Shown piece by piece: positions 1-8,006 of a stretch of 64,000 bases of DNA. The stretch comes from Microbulbifer sp. ALW1 (lineage in GTDB: Bacteria > Pseudomonadota > Gammaproteobacteria > Pseudomonadales > Cellvibrionaceae), in contig NZ_CP047569.1 in assembly GCF_009903625.1 (NCBI RefSeq), positions 1,830,501-1,894,500 on the forward strand, read 5' to 3'. Position numbers and translations under genes: made by a program. Position 1 is the stretch's first letter, and every line of letters begins with the position of its first letter. A model generated the notes under the pieces. It made no database searches. It saw only the letters and a program-made list of their open reading frames with translations, and was not told the origin of the DNA.

Positions 1-439
1 CAGGGTAAAACCCGCGGCCGGCGATCAACTTCATTCCCAGCGCATCGATGAAGTGTTCATCGGTGGTGTAGTAGTTGGCGCTCATCCCACCGGTTTCCTG
101 GTTGGGTTCGGTATAGAAGCCACTGGCAGATCCGCTGCCGGACAGGGGGACATGGTTGCTGATGGTGGCACTGGCCACACCCGGCAGGGAGCGGATCATA
201 TCCAGGTCCTGGCGGAAGGCATCGTACATGTCGTAGTCCTTGGGAATCGCCATGAAATGAAAAGTGGTAATTTCATTTTCAGCGATACCGGTGGGACGGG
301 ACATGCGCTCGGTACGCTCGTTCATGACCACCAGCGCATTGCTGACGATGGCGAGTGTGAGCCCCAGCTGCAGTGCAATCAGCAGTGCAGAGACTTTGTG
401 GCGCCACAGCGCCGATAAAATGGGTCGCAGTTCCAACAT
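1..439 (-). CDS. FtsX/MacB-type ABC transporter permease, 3' part cut by window edge
   Basis: The reading frame starts at the ATG at 437-439 and runs off the left edge without a stop, so only about 146 N-terminal residues are present. It begins MLELRPILSALWRHKVSALL, with a membrane segment at about residues 15-37, followed by a soluble periplasmic part (MSRPTGIAENEITTFHFMAI). This is the layout of MacB-type permeases, with an N-terminal helix and a large periplasmic domain. It lies 27 bp downstream of the neighbouring permease on the same strand, so it is probably the second, non-identical permease of one exporter. Substrate unknown. The family call rests on these features and the operon context. 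Confidence 0.8.
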   Translation of the reverse strand, partial: MLELRPILSALWRHKVSALLIALQLGLTLAIVSNALVVMNERTERMSRPTGIAENEITTFHFMAIPKDYDMYDAFRQDLDMIRSLPGVASATISNHVPLSGSGSASGFYTEPNQETGGMSANYYTTDEHFIDALGMKLIAGRGFYP

Positions 440-466
440 GGTTATTTCCTTTCTGCTTGCACTGGC

Positions 467-1780
467 TTACTGGGTTTTCAGGTAAATGGACGGATTGGTA
501 CGGCTGATGCGCCATGCCGGGTAGAAGCCGGCCAGCAGGCTGGACACGACCGCGAGGCCAATGGCTGCCAGCATCATGGTCCAGTCCATGGAGGCAACGC
601 GATCCATGTAACCCATCTGCAGTTGTCGAATCAGCGCCAGGCCGGCAAGAGTGAGCAGAATACCCGCCAGTCCACCGAGCAGCCCGACACAGGCGCTTTC
701 CACCAGGTGCTGGCTGAATACCGCGTTGCGACTGGCGCCGAGCGCGCGACGCACACCAGCCTCCGGCGCCTTGCGCAGGAACTTGGCCAGCAGCAATGCA
801 ACCGCGTTTACCAGGCACACCAGCAGGAAGGCCAGCGACAGCCAGTTGAGCATGCGGTCATCGCCGTCCACGACCTCGTTCAGCAGCAGCCACTCGGAAG
901 GCTTGCTGAGACCGAATTTCAGCGGGCGGGGGAAGCGCCCCTGTTCTTTCTGTTCGCGGATATAGCCGGTGAGAAAATCCCGATAGGCTTCGATTTGCTG
1001 CGGCGTGTCCAGCTGTACCCAGTACTGCAGCCACACCATGTCGCTGTTCAGGCGGTCTTCGTAACTATTGATTTGCTCCGATTTCCAGCCATTGGTGTTT
1101 CCCCAGGGGTAAATTTCAAAGGTGCGGTGCAGGCCGAAGGGCAGGAATGCTTCCGCGGACTTGTTGAAGTGGCCGTTGTTCAGGTCTTGCACTTTCGGGC
1201 TGGGCTGCCAGTGATCGGTTACGCCGACTACCGTGAAGGGCACGCCGTTGAAGTTGACGGTGCGACCGACACTGTTTTCACCGCCGAACAGTTTTTCGTT
1301 GCTTTCCTTCGAGAGTACCAGCTGGTGAATCGGGCTTTGGTCTGCTTCTTTTGACCAGGTGCCGCCGTAAAGGAAGGGCACATCAAACAGCGAGAAGAAA
1401 TCACGGCTGGTGACTCGGGAGTTGGCGGTAAACGGGCGTATATCGGAATTCTCCAGGGAAATGGGGCCGCCCCAGCGGTGCATGGCAACCTGGTTTACCG
1501 GAATGTCCGAGCGCAGCAGGTTGACCGCATCCTGGTAGGTCAGCTGCCAGGGCATTTCACTGGGGTTGTCCGCTGCTTCGTGGGGATCCCAGGCATCCAG
1601 CTGCACGGCATAGAGCACGTCATCTTTAGCCGCGAGTGCATTGCGCGACATCATATAGTTGAGGGTCAGGGTGGTCATGGCTGCGCCGACGCCCACGGCG
1701 ATGGCCGCGACCATCAGCGCACTCAGCACCGGTGTGCGGCGCAGGCTGCGCAGCGCCAGGGAAACGTAGTATCCAAACAT
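467..1780 (-). CDS. FtsX/MacB-type ABC transporter permease
   Basis: 437-residue inner-membrane permease. Residues 1-45 (MFGYYVSLALRSLRRTPVLS onward) hold an N-terminal helix, then comes a large periplasmic MacB-PCD-like region. The C-terminal third has three membrane segments (WLSLAFLLVCLVNAVALLLA; SACVGLLGGLAGILLTLAGL; MMLAAIGLAVVSSLLAGFYP), typical of the FtsX domain. The ATG at 1778-1780 was chosen because GAGGAG sits just upstream; longer frames extend into the ATPase gene. It follows the ATPase gene by 11 bp and precedes a second permease. The set probably forms a tripartite exporter of small molecules, peptides or lipoproteins; the substrate cannot be told. Confidence 0.88.
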   Translation of the reverse strand: MFGYYVSLALRSLRRTPVLSALMVAAIAVGVGAAMTTLTLNYMMSRNALAAKDDVLYAVQLDAWDPHEAADNPSEMPWQLTYQDAVNLLRSDIPVNQVAMHRWGGPISLENSDIRPFTANSRVTSRDFFSLFDVPFLYGGTWSKEADQSPIHQLVLSKESNEKLFGGENSVGRTVNFNGVPFTVVGVTDHWQPSPKVQDLNNGHFNKSAEAFLPFGLHRTFEIYPWGNTNGWKSEQINSYEDRLNSDMVWLQYWVQLDTPQQIEAYRDFLTGYIREQKEQGRFPRPLKFGLSKPSEWLLLNEVVDGDDRMLNWLSLAFLLVCLVNAVALLLAKFLRKAPEAGVRRALGASRNAVFSQHLVESACVGLLGGLAGILLTLAGLALIRQLQMGYMDRVASMDWTMMLAAIGLAVVSSLLAGFYPAWRISRTNPSIYLKTQ

Positions 1781-1791
1781 GCTGGGTCTCC

Positions 1792-2493
1792 TCAGGCGAT
1801 CGCGGCTTGTTCTTGCGGTGTGGCCTGGCGCAGGTCCGATACCTGGCCGTCCACGATCTGGATATTGCGGTGCGCACGGCGGGCAAGATCCGGGTCGTGG
1901 GTTACCATGACGATGGTCGTGCCCCATTCGTTGACGAATTCCAGCAGCTCCATGACCTGCCTGGCCATCAGTGAGTCCAGGTTACCGGTGGGTTCGTCCG
2001 CGAGCAGGAAACGGGGCTCACCGGCCAGTGCGCGGGCGATAGCGACACGCTGCTGCTGACCGCCGGAAAGTTGTGCCGGCAGGTGCTTGGCGCGAGCCGC
2101 GAGGCCAACCTGTTCCAGGGATTTTTCAATGCGGCGACGGCGTTCCTTTGCGTTGAAGCCGCGGTAGCGCAGGGGCACATCAATATTGTCGAACAGGTTG
2201 AGGTCGGGAATCAGGTTGAAACCCTGGAAGATGAAACCGATTTTTTCGTTGCGCAGGTGTGAACGGTCGCGATCGGACAGGTTGCCCACTTCCTGGCCGT
2301 CCAGCAGATACTCGCCGCCGGTGGGGGTTTCCAGCAGTCCGGCGATATTCAGAAAGGTCGTTTTGCCGGAGCCGCTGGGGCCGGTAACAGAAACAAACTC
2401 GCCTTCCTTGACCTCCAGGCTGAAATCCCTGAGTGCGTGGGTCTCAATGGTGTCGGTGCGATAACTCTTACGGATATTGTGCATTTTCAGCAT
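1792..2493 (-). CDS. ABC transporter ATP-binding protein, MacB/LolD family
   Basis: 233-residue cytoplasmic ATPase that would power the two adjacent permeases. Visible motifs are Walker A GPSGSGKT (about 39-46), Q-loop FIFQGFNL, signature LSGGQQQR, Walker B FLLADEPTGNLD and the switch histidine VTHD. The ADEPTGNLD form is typical of the MacB/LolD/FtsE group rather than importer ATPases. It lies between the membrane-fusion protein gene and the permeases on the same strand. A 14-bp tandem repeat occupies the gap upstream. Family assignment is firm, substrate unknown. Confidence 0.92.
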   Translation of the reverse strand: MLKMHNIRKSYRTDTIETHALRDFSLEVKEGEFVSVTGPSGSGKTTFLNIAGLLETPTGGEYLLDGQEVGNLSDRDRSHLRNEKIGFIFQGFNLIPDLNLFDNIDVPLRYRGFNAKERRRRIEKSLEQVGLAARAKHLPAQLSGGQQQRVAIARALAGEPRFLLADEPTGNLDSLMARQVMELLEFVNEWGTTIVMVTHDPDLARRAHRNIQIVDGQVSDLRQATPQEQAAIA

Positions 2494-2538
2494 GTTGATT
2501 TCCTTGTCTGTGAGTATGAATGTCGGTATTTAAAAATT

Positions 2539-2580
2539 GTTAAATGGAAGTTGTTAAATAAAAGTCGTTAAATAAAAATC
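2539..2580. repeat. three tandem 14-bp repeats, GTTAAATAAAAGTC type
   Basis: Units at 2539-2552, 2553-2566 and 2567-2580 differ from each other at only one to four positions. They lie between the stop of the fusion-protein gene (2614) and the start of the ATPase gene (2493) inside the same operon. They are strongly AT-rich against GC-rich surroundings. Confidence 0.85.
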
Positions 2581-2613
2581 TTTGGGTGGCGCTGCTGCCG
2601 ACCGCTGTAAGTT

Positions 2614-3894
2614 CTATTCCCGCAGTGCAACGATTTGCGCGTTTTCCAGCGCTTCCGCAGAGGACGTAATAATCTGGTCGCCTTCCTGCAGGCCGGAAAC
2701 AATCTCTACCTGATTCAGGCCCAGTGCGCCGATGGTGATCGGTACTTTCACTGCCTGTTGCTGGTCGTTCAGCTTCCACGCAAAGCGACCGCCGGTCTGA
2801 TCGAGGAAAGCACCGCGTTTCACCAGCACCACGTTGTTGCGATTCTCGAGCAATATCCGCGCGGTCAGACGCAGGTTCTGGCGAAGTTTCCCGGGTTGTT
2901 TTTGGGTGAAGCGGACACGGGCAACCACCTGTCCTTCGATCACCTCCGGAGCGATCGCGGTAATTTCACCCGGCAGTTTCTTGCCGCCCATATTGATTTC
3001 CACCGCCATGGCGAGTCCCAGGTCGTCGGCGTAGTTTTCCGGTACCGCGGCTTCAAGCTCAAAACTGGTGAGATCCACCACCGTGAGCAGTGGCGCGTTA
3101 GCAGCCACCGCAGCGCGCTGGGTAGCAGACAGGCTGCCGATGGTGCCGTCGACCGGGGAAACGATTTGCAACTCGTTGACCTTGCGCTGCAGCTCTTCCA
3201 TCTGCAGTTTTTGCTGGGATACCTGTAGCTCCAGGGTCTGGGTTTCAAATGCCAGTGATTCGTTCTCCAGCGCAGCGTTTTGCACCGCTTGCGCGTGTTC
3301 CAGCTCTGCGCGCGCCAGGTCATCGCTGGCCTTTTCGAAGTCCAGCTGGGAGATGATCTGCTTCTCCATGGAAATTTCGGCACGTTTCAGTTCGCGACGA
3401 GCGGCGGTCAGATCGACCTTGGCAAGCTCCGCCTTCTGGGTGTTCTCAAGGCGCTGGCGCTTGGCCTGGATTTTCTGGCGCGCCAGCTCGACGCTTAGCT
3501 TGCTATACAGAGCGCTCTCCTGAGCCAGCTGGTTCTGTAGCTGTGGGCTCTCTACCTCAGCCAGCAATTGTCCCTGTTCAACGGCATCGCCGGCCTTCAC
3601 CGCAAACTTCACAATCCCCTGGGCCGGGCTGAACAGGGTAGGGCTGTTGGCCGCAACCACCTTGCCCTGCACCACCAGGTCCCGCACCAGATCTCCGCGC
3701 TCCACCGCCGCAATATTGATCCGTGCCAGCGACACACTCGCATCCACCGCATTGGTGCTCTGCCAGCTCATCAGCCCCCAAACCACAAATGCCGCCCCGC
3801 CAATGGCCAGCCCTGCGCGTTTCAGCAGGTGCGGATTCTTCCACGGGGTCTGCGGTTTGAGTTGGACGTCCTGCCCGGAGGTATCTCTGATCAT
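2614..3894 (-). CDS. HlyD/MacA-type membrane fusion (periplasmic adaptor) protein
   Basis: 426 residues. There is one N-terminal membrane anchor at about 26-46 (AGLAIGGAAFVVWGLMSW), then a biotinyl-lipoyl-like segment (SPAQGIVKFAVKAGDAVEQG). A long Gln/Glu/Lys-rich alpha-hairpin coiled coil spans about 110-235, the second lipoyl half follows (IVSPVDGTIGSLSATQRAAV), and beta-barrel domains complete the protein. This is the MacA/RND-adaptor plan. It is first in the minus-strand operon with the ATPase and two permeases, and should link the inner-membrane pump to an outer-membrane channel not encoded here. Confidence 0.9.
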   Translation of the reverse strand: MIRDTSGQDVQLKPQTPWKNPHLLKRAGLAIGGAAFVVWGLMSWQSTNAVDASVSLARINIAAVERGDLVRDLVVQGKVVAANSPTLFSPAQGIVKFAVKAGDAVEQGQLLAEVESPQLQNQLAQESALYSKLSVELARQKIQAKRQRLENTQKAELAKVDLTAARRELKRAEISMEKQIISQLDFEKASDDLARAELEHAQAVQNAALENESLAFETQTLELQVSQQKLQMEELQRKVNELQIVSPVDGTIGSLSATQRAAVAANAPLLTVVDLTSFELEAAVPENYADDLGLAMAVEINMGGKKLPGEITAIAPEVIEGQVVARVRFTQKQPGKLRQNLRLTARILLENRNNVVLVKRGAFLDQTGGRFAWKLNDQQQAVKVPITIGALGLNQVEIVSGLQEGDQIITSSAEALENAQIVALRE

Positions 3895-4187
3895 GTTGTT
3901 CCCAAGTTCTTGAAATCTGTTCTTCTGTCACTGTGACGCGAGCGATTCGCTGCCCGGATGCAAAGTGAAATTTCTGGATGCAGCGGGCTTATCGCAATTG
4001 CCGTGCCAAGGTGGATTTTTGTGTTAAGTGATTGATAAATAAGGAAAATAAATTTTCCAGAAGTTTTTACATGTAGAGGAGGGTGTCCGCAAAAAGTGTC
4101 CGGACATGCTGTGTCCGTGGGGCCGGACAGGAGTTGTAAGAAGCGACATTAAGTTTGGTGGAGATTTGTGCTGGCGTTCGATGCGAA

Positions 4188-4301
4188 GGTGCCGATATCG
4201 GGTATTCCTTTGCGAGACCTTCCGCGAGAGGGACCTCGCGGAAGAGCCCCCATGGATGGGTTTACGGCGTGTCTCGCAAAGGAATACCCGGTAGCGGCAC
4301 C
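4188..4301 (+). repeat. three-way-junction repeat, copy R1 (GGA-loop hairpins; possible CsrA-binding RNA)
   Basis: Outer arms 4188-4218 and 4271-4301 pair over 31 nt with two non-Watson-Crick positions. Inside are hairpin P2 (4219-4228 with 4235-4244, loop AGGGAC) and hairpin P3 (CCCA 4249-4252 with TGGG 4257-4260, loop TGGA). These are followed by TTTACGGCGT. Copies R2 (5979-6090) and R3 (7634-7743) have the same plan with different stem sequences. It sits in the 544-bp gap between the fusion-protein gene and the SulP gene, about 140 bp upstream of the SulP start and in the orientation of SulP transcription. The rest of that gap shows no clear gene. Confidence 0.85.
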
Positions 4302-4438
4302 GCCAAGGAGCTGAATAAATACTCCGAGCCACTTGGGCGTTCTTTAGCCAGCCCTTCCAAGATGCTAGAATCCGCGCCCGCATTTACGGCTAAAAAGGCC
4401 GGGATCGAAAAAGACTCCCCAGACAGGCTCCCCTGATT

Positions 4439-5947
4439 ATGCAGTTCTCCAACACCCTGTTGTCGTCCACCAGAAACGACTGGTTCGGCAACATTCGCCG
4501 CGACGTCCTCGCCGGCCTCGTCGTCGCCCTGGCCCTCATCCCCGAGGCCATCGCCTTCTCCATCATTGCCGGCGTCGACCCCCGGGTAGGCCTTTACGCC
4601 TCCTTCTGTATCGCCGTCGTCATCGCCTTCGTCGGTGGCCGTCCCGGCATGATCTCCGCCGCCACCGGCGCCATGGCCCTGTTGATGGTCACGCTGGTCA
4701 AAGAGCACGGCCTGCAATACCTGCTCGCGGCCACACTACTAACCGGGGTACTGCAGATCATCGCCGGCTATCTCAAGCTCGGCAGCCTGATGAGCTTCGT
4801 CTCCAGGGCCGTGGTCACGGGGTTCGTCAATGCGCTGGCGATCCTCATTTTTATGGCCCAGTTGCCGGAACTGATTGACGTTACCTGGCATGTCTACGCC
4901 ATGACCGCAGCGGGCCTCGGCATCATTTATCTGTTTCCGTACGTGCCGGTGGTGGGCAAGATCCTGCCGTCGCCGCTGGTGTGTATCCTGACGTTGACCG
5001 CCGTTGCCGTCGCGCTGGGGCTGGATATCCGCACCGTGGGCGATATGGGCGACCTCCCGGATACCCTACCGGTATTCCTGTGGCCGGAAGTACCGCTCAA
5101 TTTCGAGACCCTGAAAATCATCTTCCCTTACTCCGCCGGCCTGGCCGTCGTTGGCCTGCTGGAATCGCTGATGACCGCCACCATCGTGGACGATCTCACG
5201 GACACCAACAGCGACAAGAACCGCGAGTGTAAGGGCCAGGGCATTGCGAATATTGCGGCCGGTACCCTCGGTGGTATGGCGGGCTGCGCGATGATTGGCC
5301 AGTCGGTAATCAACGTGAAATCCGGTGGTCGCGGCCGCCTGTCCACCCTGGTGGCCGGTGTTGGCCTACTGACCCTGGTGGTGTTCCTGAGTGATTACGT
5401 GGCGGTAATCCCGATGGCGGCGCTGGTGGCGGTGATGATCATGGTGTCTATCGGTACTTTTGATTGGGGGTCTATCCGCAATCTGAAGAAGCTGCCGCTG
5501 TCGACGAATCTGGTGATGCTGGCCACGGTGATTGTGGTAGTGTTTACCCATAATCTGGCTTTCGGGGTATTTGTGGGGGTGTTGTTGGCGTCGCTGTTCT
5601 TTGCCAACAAGGTGAGCCACTTTATGTACGTGAGCTCGGAGCTGGATGAGGAGAGCAATAGCCGCACTTATAAGGTGGCGGGGCAGGTGTTCTTCAATTC
5701 GGCGGACAAGTTTGTTGCGTCCTTTGATTTTAAAGAGGCGCTGGACAAGGTGGTCATCGACCTGAGTCGCGCGCACTTCTGGGATGTGTCGGCGGTTTAC
5801 TCTCTGGACAAGGCGGTGGTGAAGTTCCGTCGCGAGGGGGCTGAGGTTGAAGTGATTGGTCTGAACGAGGCCAGCTCGACCATCGTTGATCGCTTTGGGG
5901 TACATGATAAGCCTGAGGAAATTGAGAAGGTGCTCGGAGGGCACTGA
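4439..5947 (+). CDS. SulP-family inorganic anion transporter with C-terminal STAS domain
   Basis: 502-residue inner-membrane transporter. It has the conserved SulP start ([20 protein letters not shown]), about twelve hydrophobic segments to residue 390 or so, and a STAS domain at about 405-500 ([20 protein letters not shown]). Family members carry sulfate, bicarbonate or dicarboxylates; the substrate is not readable from sequence. A two-domain universal stress protein follows on the same strand after a 200-bp gap that holds repeat R2, a pairing seen in other marine bacteria. A TAGAAT box near 4367 may be the -10 element. Confidence 0.9.
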   Translation: MQFSNTLLSSTRNDWFGNIRRDVLAGLVVALALIPEAIAFSIIAGVDPRVGLYASFCIAVVIAFVGGRPGMISAATGAMALLMVTLVKEHGLQYLLAATLLTGVLQIIAGYLKLGSLMSFVSRAVVTGFVNALAILIFMAQLPELIDVTWHVYAMTAAGLGIIYLFPYVPVVGKILPSPLVCILTLTAVAVALGLDIRTVGDMGDLPDTLPVFLWPEVPLNFETLKIIFPYSAGLAVVGLLESLMTATIVDDLTDTNSDKNRECKGQGIANIAAGTLGGMAGCAMIGQSVINVKSGGRGRLSTLVAGVGLLTLVVFLSDYVAVIPMAALVAVMIMVSIGTFDWGSIRNLKKLPLSTNLVMLATVIVVVFTHNLAFGVFVGVLLASLFFANKVSHFMYVSSELDEESNSRTYKVAGQVFFNSADKFVASFDFKEALDKVVIDLSRAHFWDVSAVYSLDKAVVKFRREGAEVEVIGLNEASSTIVDRFGVHDKPEEIEKVLGGH

Positions 5948-5978
5948 GCCTGCAGACTTCGTTTTGAATTCCTGTGGC

Positions 5979-6090
5979 GCTCAAGCACCGGGTGAGGGAT
6001 TTCAAAACCGCTGTGAATACATCCATGTACGCTGCGTCGGCGACATCCCTGTCGCCGACGCTTTTGAAATCCCTCACCCGGTACTTGAGC
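5979..6090 (-). repeat. three-way-junction repeat, copy R2 (minus orientation)
   Basis: Arms 5979-6007 and 6062-6090 pair over 29 nt with one mismatch, which reads as G.U on the minus strand. Inside are the 11-bp hairpin 6034-6044 with 6051-6061 (minus-strand loop AGGGAT) and the small hairpin TACA/TGTA at 6018-6029 (minus-strand loop TGGA). On the minus strand the order and conserved spacers (AGC, TTCACAGCGG) match copies R1 and R3. It lies between the SulP and universal stress protein genes, antisense to them. Confidence 0.88.
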
Positions 6091-6147
6091 TTCGCGTCAG
6101 ATTTCTATTCTTCGATTGTGACTAGCGATAACGAGAGAAAATAATAA

Positions 6148-7005
6148 ATGACCGAACAGAAAGATCCCTTTGTACTCTCCTGCATCGATGGTTCCCGCTA
6201 CAGCGGTGCTGTCTGTGATTACGCCGCCTGGATTGCAAACCGCACCGGTGCCCCTCTCAAACTTCTCCACAATATCGAACGCGTTTCCACCCCGGCCGTT
6301 GCCGATCTGACCGGTAGCATTGGCCTGGGTAGCCAGGAAGAATTGCTGGAGGAATTGACGGCGCTGGAGCAGAAGCGTTCCAAGCTGCAACTGGAGCAGG
6401 GGCGCTTGATGTTGGAAGACGCGCGGGCGCGGGCGTTGGCTGGTGGTGTGGAGCGGGTGGTGACCTGTCAGCGGCATGGAGCAGTGACTGAGTCGCTGGT
6501 GGAGCTGGAGGACCATATCCGGGTTCTGGTACTGGGTATTCGCGGCGAGGAACACGAGGATTCGGATCGGGGGTTGGGGGCGCATCTGGAGACGGTGGTG
6601 CGTTCGCTGCACAAGCCGATTCTGGTGGTGAACCGCGAGTTCAAGGCGCCGCGCTCGATCATGCTGGCGTACGACGGCAGTGAAGCGGCGCGCAAGGCAC
6701 TGGACATGGTGGCGACCAGCGCGGTGTTCAAAGAGGTGGAATGTCACCTGGTGTACGTTGGTGACGGCGCGGATTCTGTTCTGGCGGAGGGTGCAGAGGC
6801 ACTGAGCCATGGAGGGATTTCCGTGATCAGTGCCAACTTGCAGGGCAAGACGGTAGAGGCGCTGATCGCCTACCAGCAGAAGCACGACATTGACCTGACG
6901 GTAATGGGTGCCTTCAGCCACAGCAAGCTGCGGGACCTGCTGCTGGGGAGTATTACTGCGAAAATGCTGCAGGGAACCAAGCAACCGCTACTGCTGCTGC
7001 GCTGA
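6148..7005 (+). CDS. universal stress protein with two tandem UspA domains
   Basis: 285 residues, two Usp domains (about 5-150 and 165-285). This is the long UspE-like form rather than the usual 140-residue one. The first domain ends with GIRGEEHEDSDRGLGAHLE, close to the GxxG-x9-G(S/T) nucleotide loop but one residue longer. In the second domain the equivalent loop is GAFSHSKLRDLLLGS, where the second glycine is serine, so ATP binding there is uncertain. Cytoplasmic stress-linked role by family. It is downstream of the SulP gene and followed by a strong terminator. Confidence 0.88.
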   Translation: MTEQKDPFVLSCIDGSRYSGAVCDYAAWIANRTGAPLKLLHNIERVSTPAVADLTGSIGLGSQEELLEELTALEQKRSKLQLEQGRLMLEDARARALAGGVERVVTCQRHGAVTESLVELEDHIRVLVLGIRGEEHEDSDRGLGAHLETVVRSLHKPILVVNREFKAPRSIMLAYDGSEAARKALDMVATSAVFKEVECHLVYVGDGADSVLAEGAEALSHGGISVISANLQGKTVEALIAYQQKHDIDLTVMGAFSHSKLRDLLLGSITAKMLQGTKQPLLLLR

Positions 7006-7027
7006 GATACTTTCCGCCAAAAAATGC

Positions 7028-7064
7028 AAAAGCCTGTGACGGGAGACCGCCACAGGCTTTTTTT
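7028..7064 (+). terminator. rho-independent terminator after the stress-protein gene, possibly bidirectional
   Basis: Stem AGCCTGTG (7031-7038) with CACAGGCT (7051-7058), 12-nt loop, then seven T. An A-run precedes the stem, so it could also end transcription of the converging thioesterase gene at 7088. Confidence 0.9.
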
Positions 7065-7087
7065 ATTGTTTACGTGAACCGCTGGTA

Positions 7088-7501
7088 TCAGCTGGCGAGC
7101 CTGCTGGCCTCGGAAGTGGAATTGGCCGCTTCTGCTACCGTCATTCCGGCCTTCTTGTGCGGCGTCGGCTTGCCCTCGGCGTCCAGCGCCACAAACACAA
7201 TCCGCTCCACCCGCACGATCAGCTCCCGGGTCTGTTTGTTGCGCATTTCGCAGTGCACCGTCAGCGAAGTACGCCCGATATCGGTGACCTCGAAACCGAA
7301 TTCCACGATATCCCCGCACACCGCCGAACTGACAAAATCAATTTCCGACATCAGCTTGGTCACAATATTTGCGGTGCCCATCTGGCACCCCGCGAAAATG
7401 GCTGCCTCCTCATCTATCCACGCCAGTGCCTGGCCGCCGAACAGACGTTGGGCTGGGTTCAGGTCGCCGGGTTTTACGAAATGACGTGAGTAGTACTTCA
7501 T
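7088..7501 (-). CDS. hotdog-fold acyl-CoA thioesterase (YciA-like)
   Basis: 137 residues, a single hotdog domain. It contains LNPAQRLFGGQALAWIDEEA, the N-x8-GG-x-x-L-x-W-x-D/E pattern of acyl-CoA thioesterases of the YciA/BACH group, where the Asp/Glu acts in thioester hydrolysis. The C-terminal 25 residues are Ala/Ser-rich and probably disordered. It is a single gene converging on the stress-protein terminator and divergent from fabV. The acyl-chain preference cannot be predicted. Confidence 0.87.
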   Translation of the reverse strand: MKYYSRHFVKPGDLNPAQRLFGGQALAWIDEEAAIFAGCQMGTANIVTKLMSEIDFVSSAVCGDIVEFGFEVTDIGRTSLTVHCEMRNKQTRELIVRVERIVFVALDAEGKPTPHKKAGMTVAEAANSTSEASRLAS

Positions 7502-7633
7502 GAGTGATTACCTCGCTGGTTTCCCCTTAATCGGGTTCAAGTTTCACCGCTTTCCGTAGCGGCCCCATAAGAGGAATTGCATTAAGCGTGCCAAGACTCA
7601 AGTCATATATAGAAGTGCAAATGGCATGCTGAA

Positions 7634-7743
7634 GGTGAGGTGCTGGACACTATTTTCAGAAGCGTCGGCGACAGGGACGTCGCCGACGCAGCGTACAGGG
7701 ATGTATTCACAGCGGTTCTGAAAATAGTGTCCAGTACCTCACC
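7634..7743 (+). repeat. three-way-junction repeat, copy R3 (contains an exact CsrA consensus hairpin)
   Basis: Arms 7634-7661 and 7716-7743 pair over 28 nt with one G.U. P2 is 7662-7672 with 7679-7689, loop AGGGAC. P3 is TACA 7694-7697 with TGTA 7702-7705, loop GGGA. The string GTACAGGGATGT at 7693-7704 equals the CsrA SELEX consensus RUACARGGAUGU. It lies in the 505-bp gap between the thioesterase and fabV, about 260 bp upstream of and in the same sense as fabV. The remainder of the gap has paired CTGGCCGC direct repeats (7854 and 7875) but no gene. Confidence 0.88.
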
Positions 7744-8006
7744 GCCACAGGGTGCGATACGTGGGACTGAATCGTGTTGATTGGTCGCACTTGCTCGAAA
7801 TTTGTGCGGAGCGCACTTGATCAGGGCGGGAACTCTGACAGGGCTTGGCTAATCTGGCCGCAAGGTAGGATATTCTGGCCGCTAAAATCCCGTATCGTGA
7901 TATGTCTCTATGGGAGTTGCCCCCAAACGCCATTAGAATGTGCCGCTTTGGTGGCCGGTCAGTCGGCCATCTGGATTGAAGAATCACCCAACGGAGAGAG
8001 CCCGGC

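Noticed and set aside
4024..4436. Short frames on both strands across repeat R1 with similar peptides (RYRVFLCET)
   Set aside because: Similarity arises because the element is palindromic; not coding.
5754..6125. Short frames over repeat R2
   Set aside because: Produced by the repeat and by the end of the SulP gene; no start signals.
7634..7743. R3 as a simple rho-independent terminator
   Set aside because: It lies between divergent genes, has no T-run and has internal conserved hairpins, so terminator function does not explain it.
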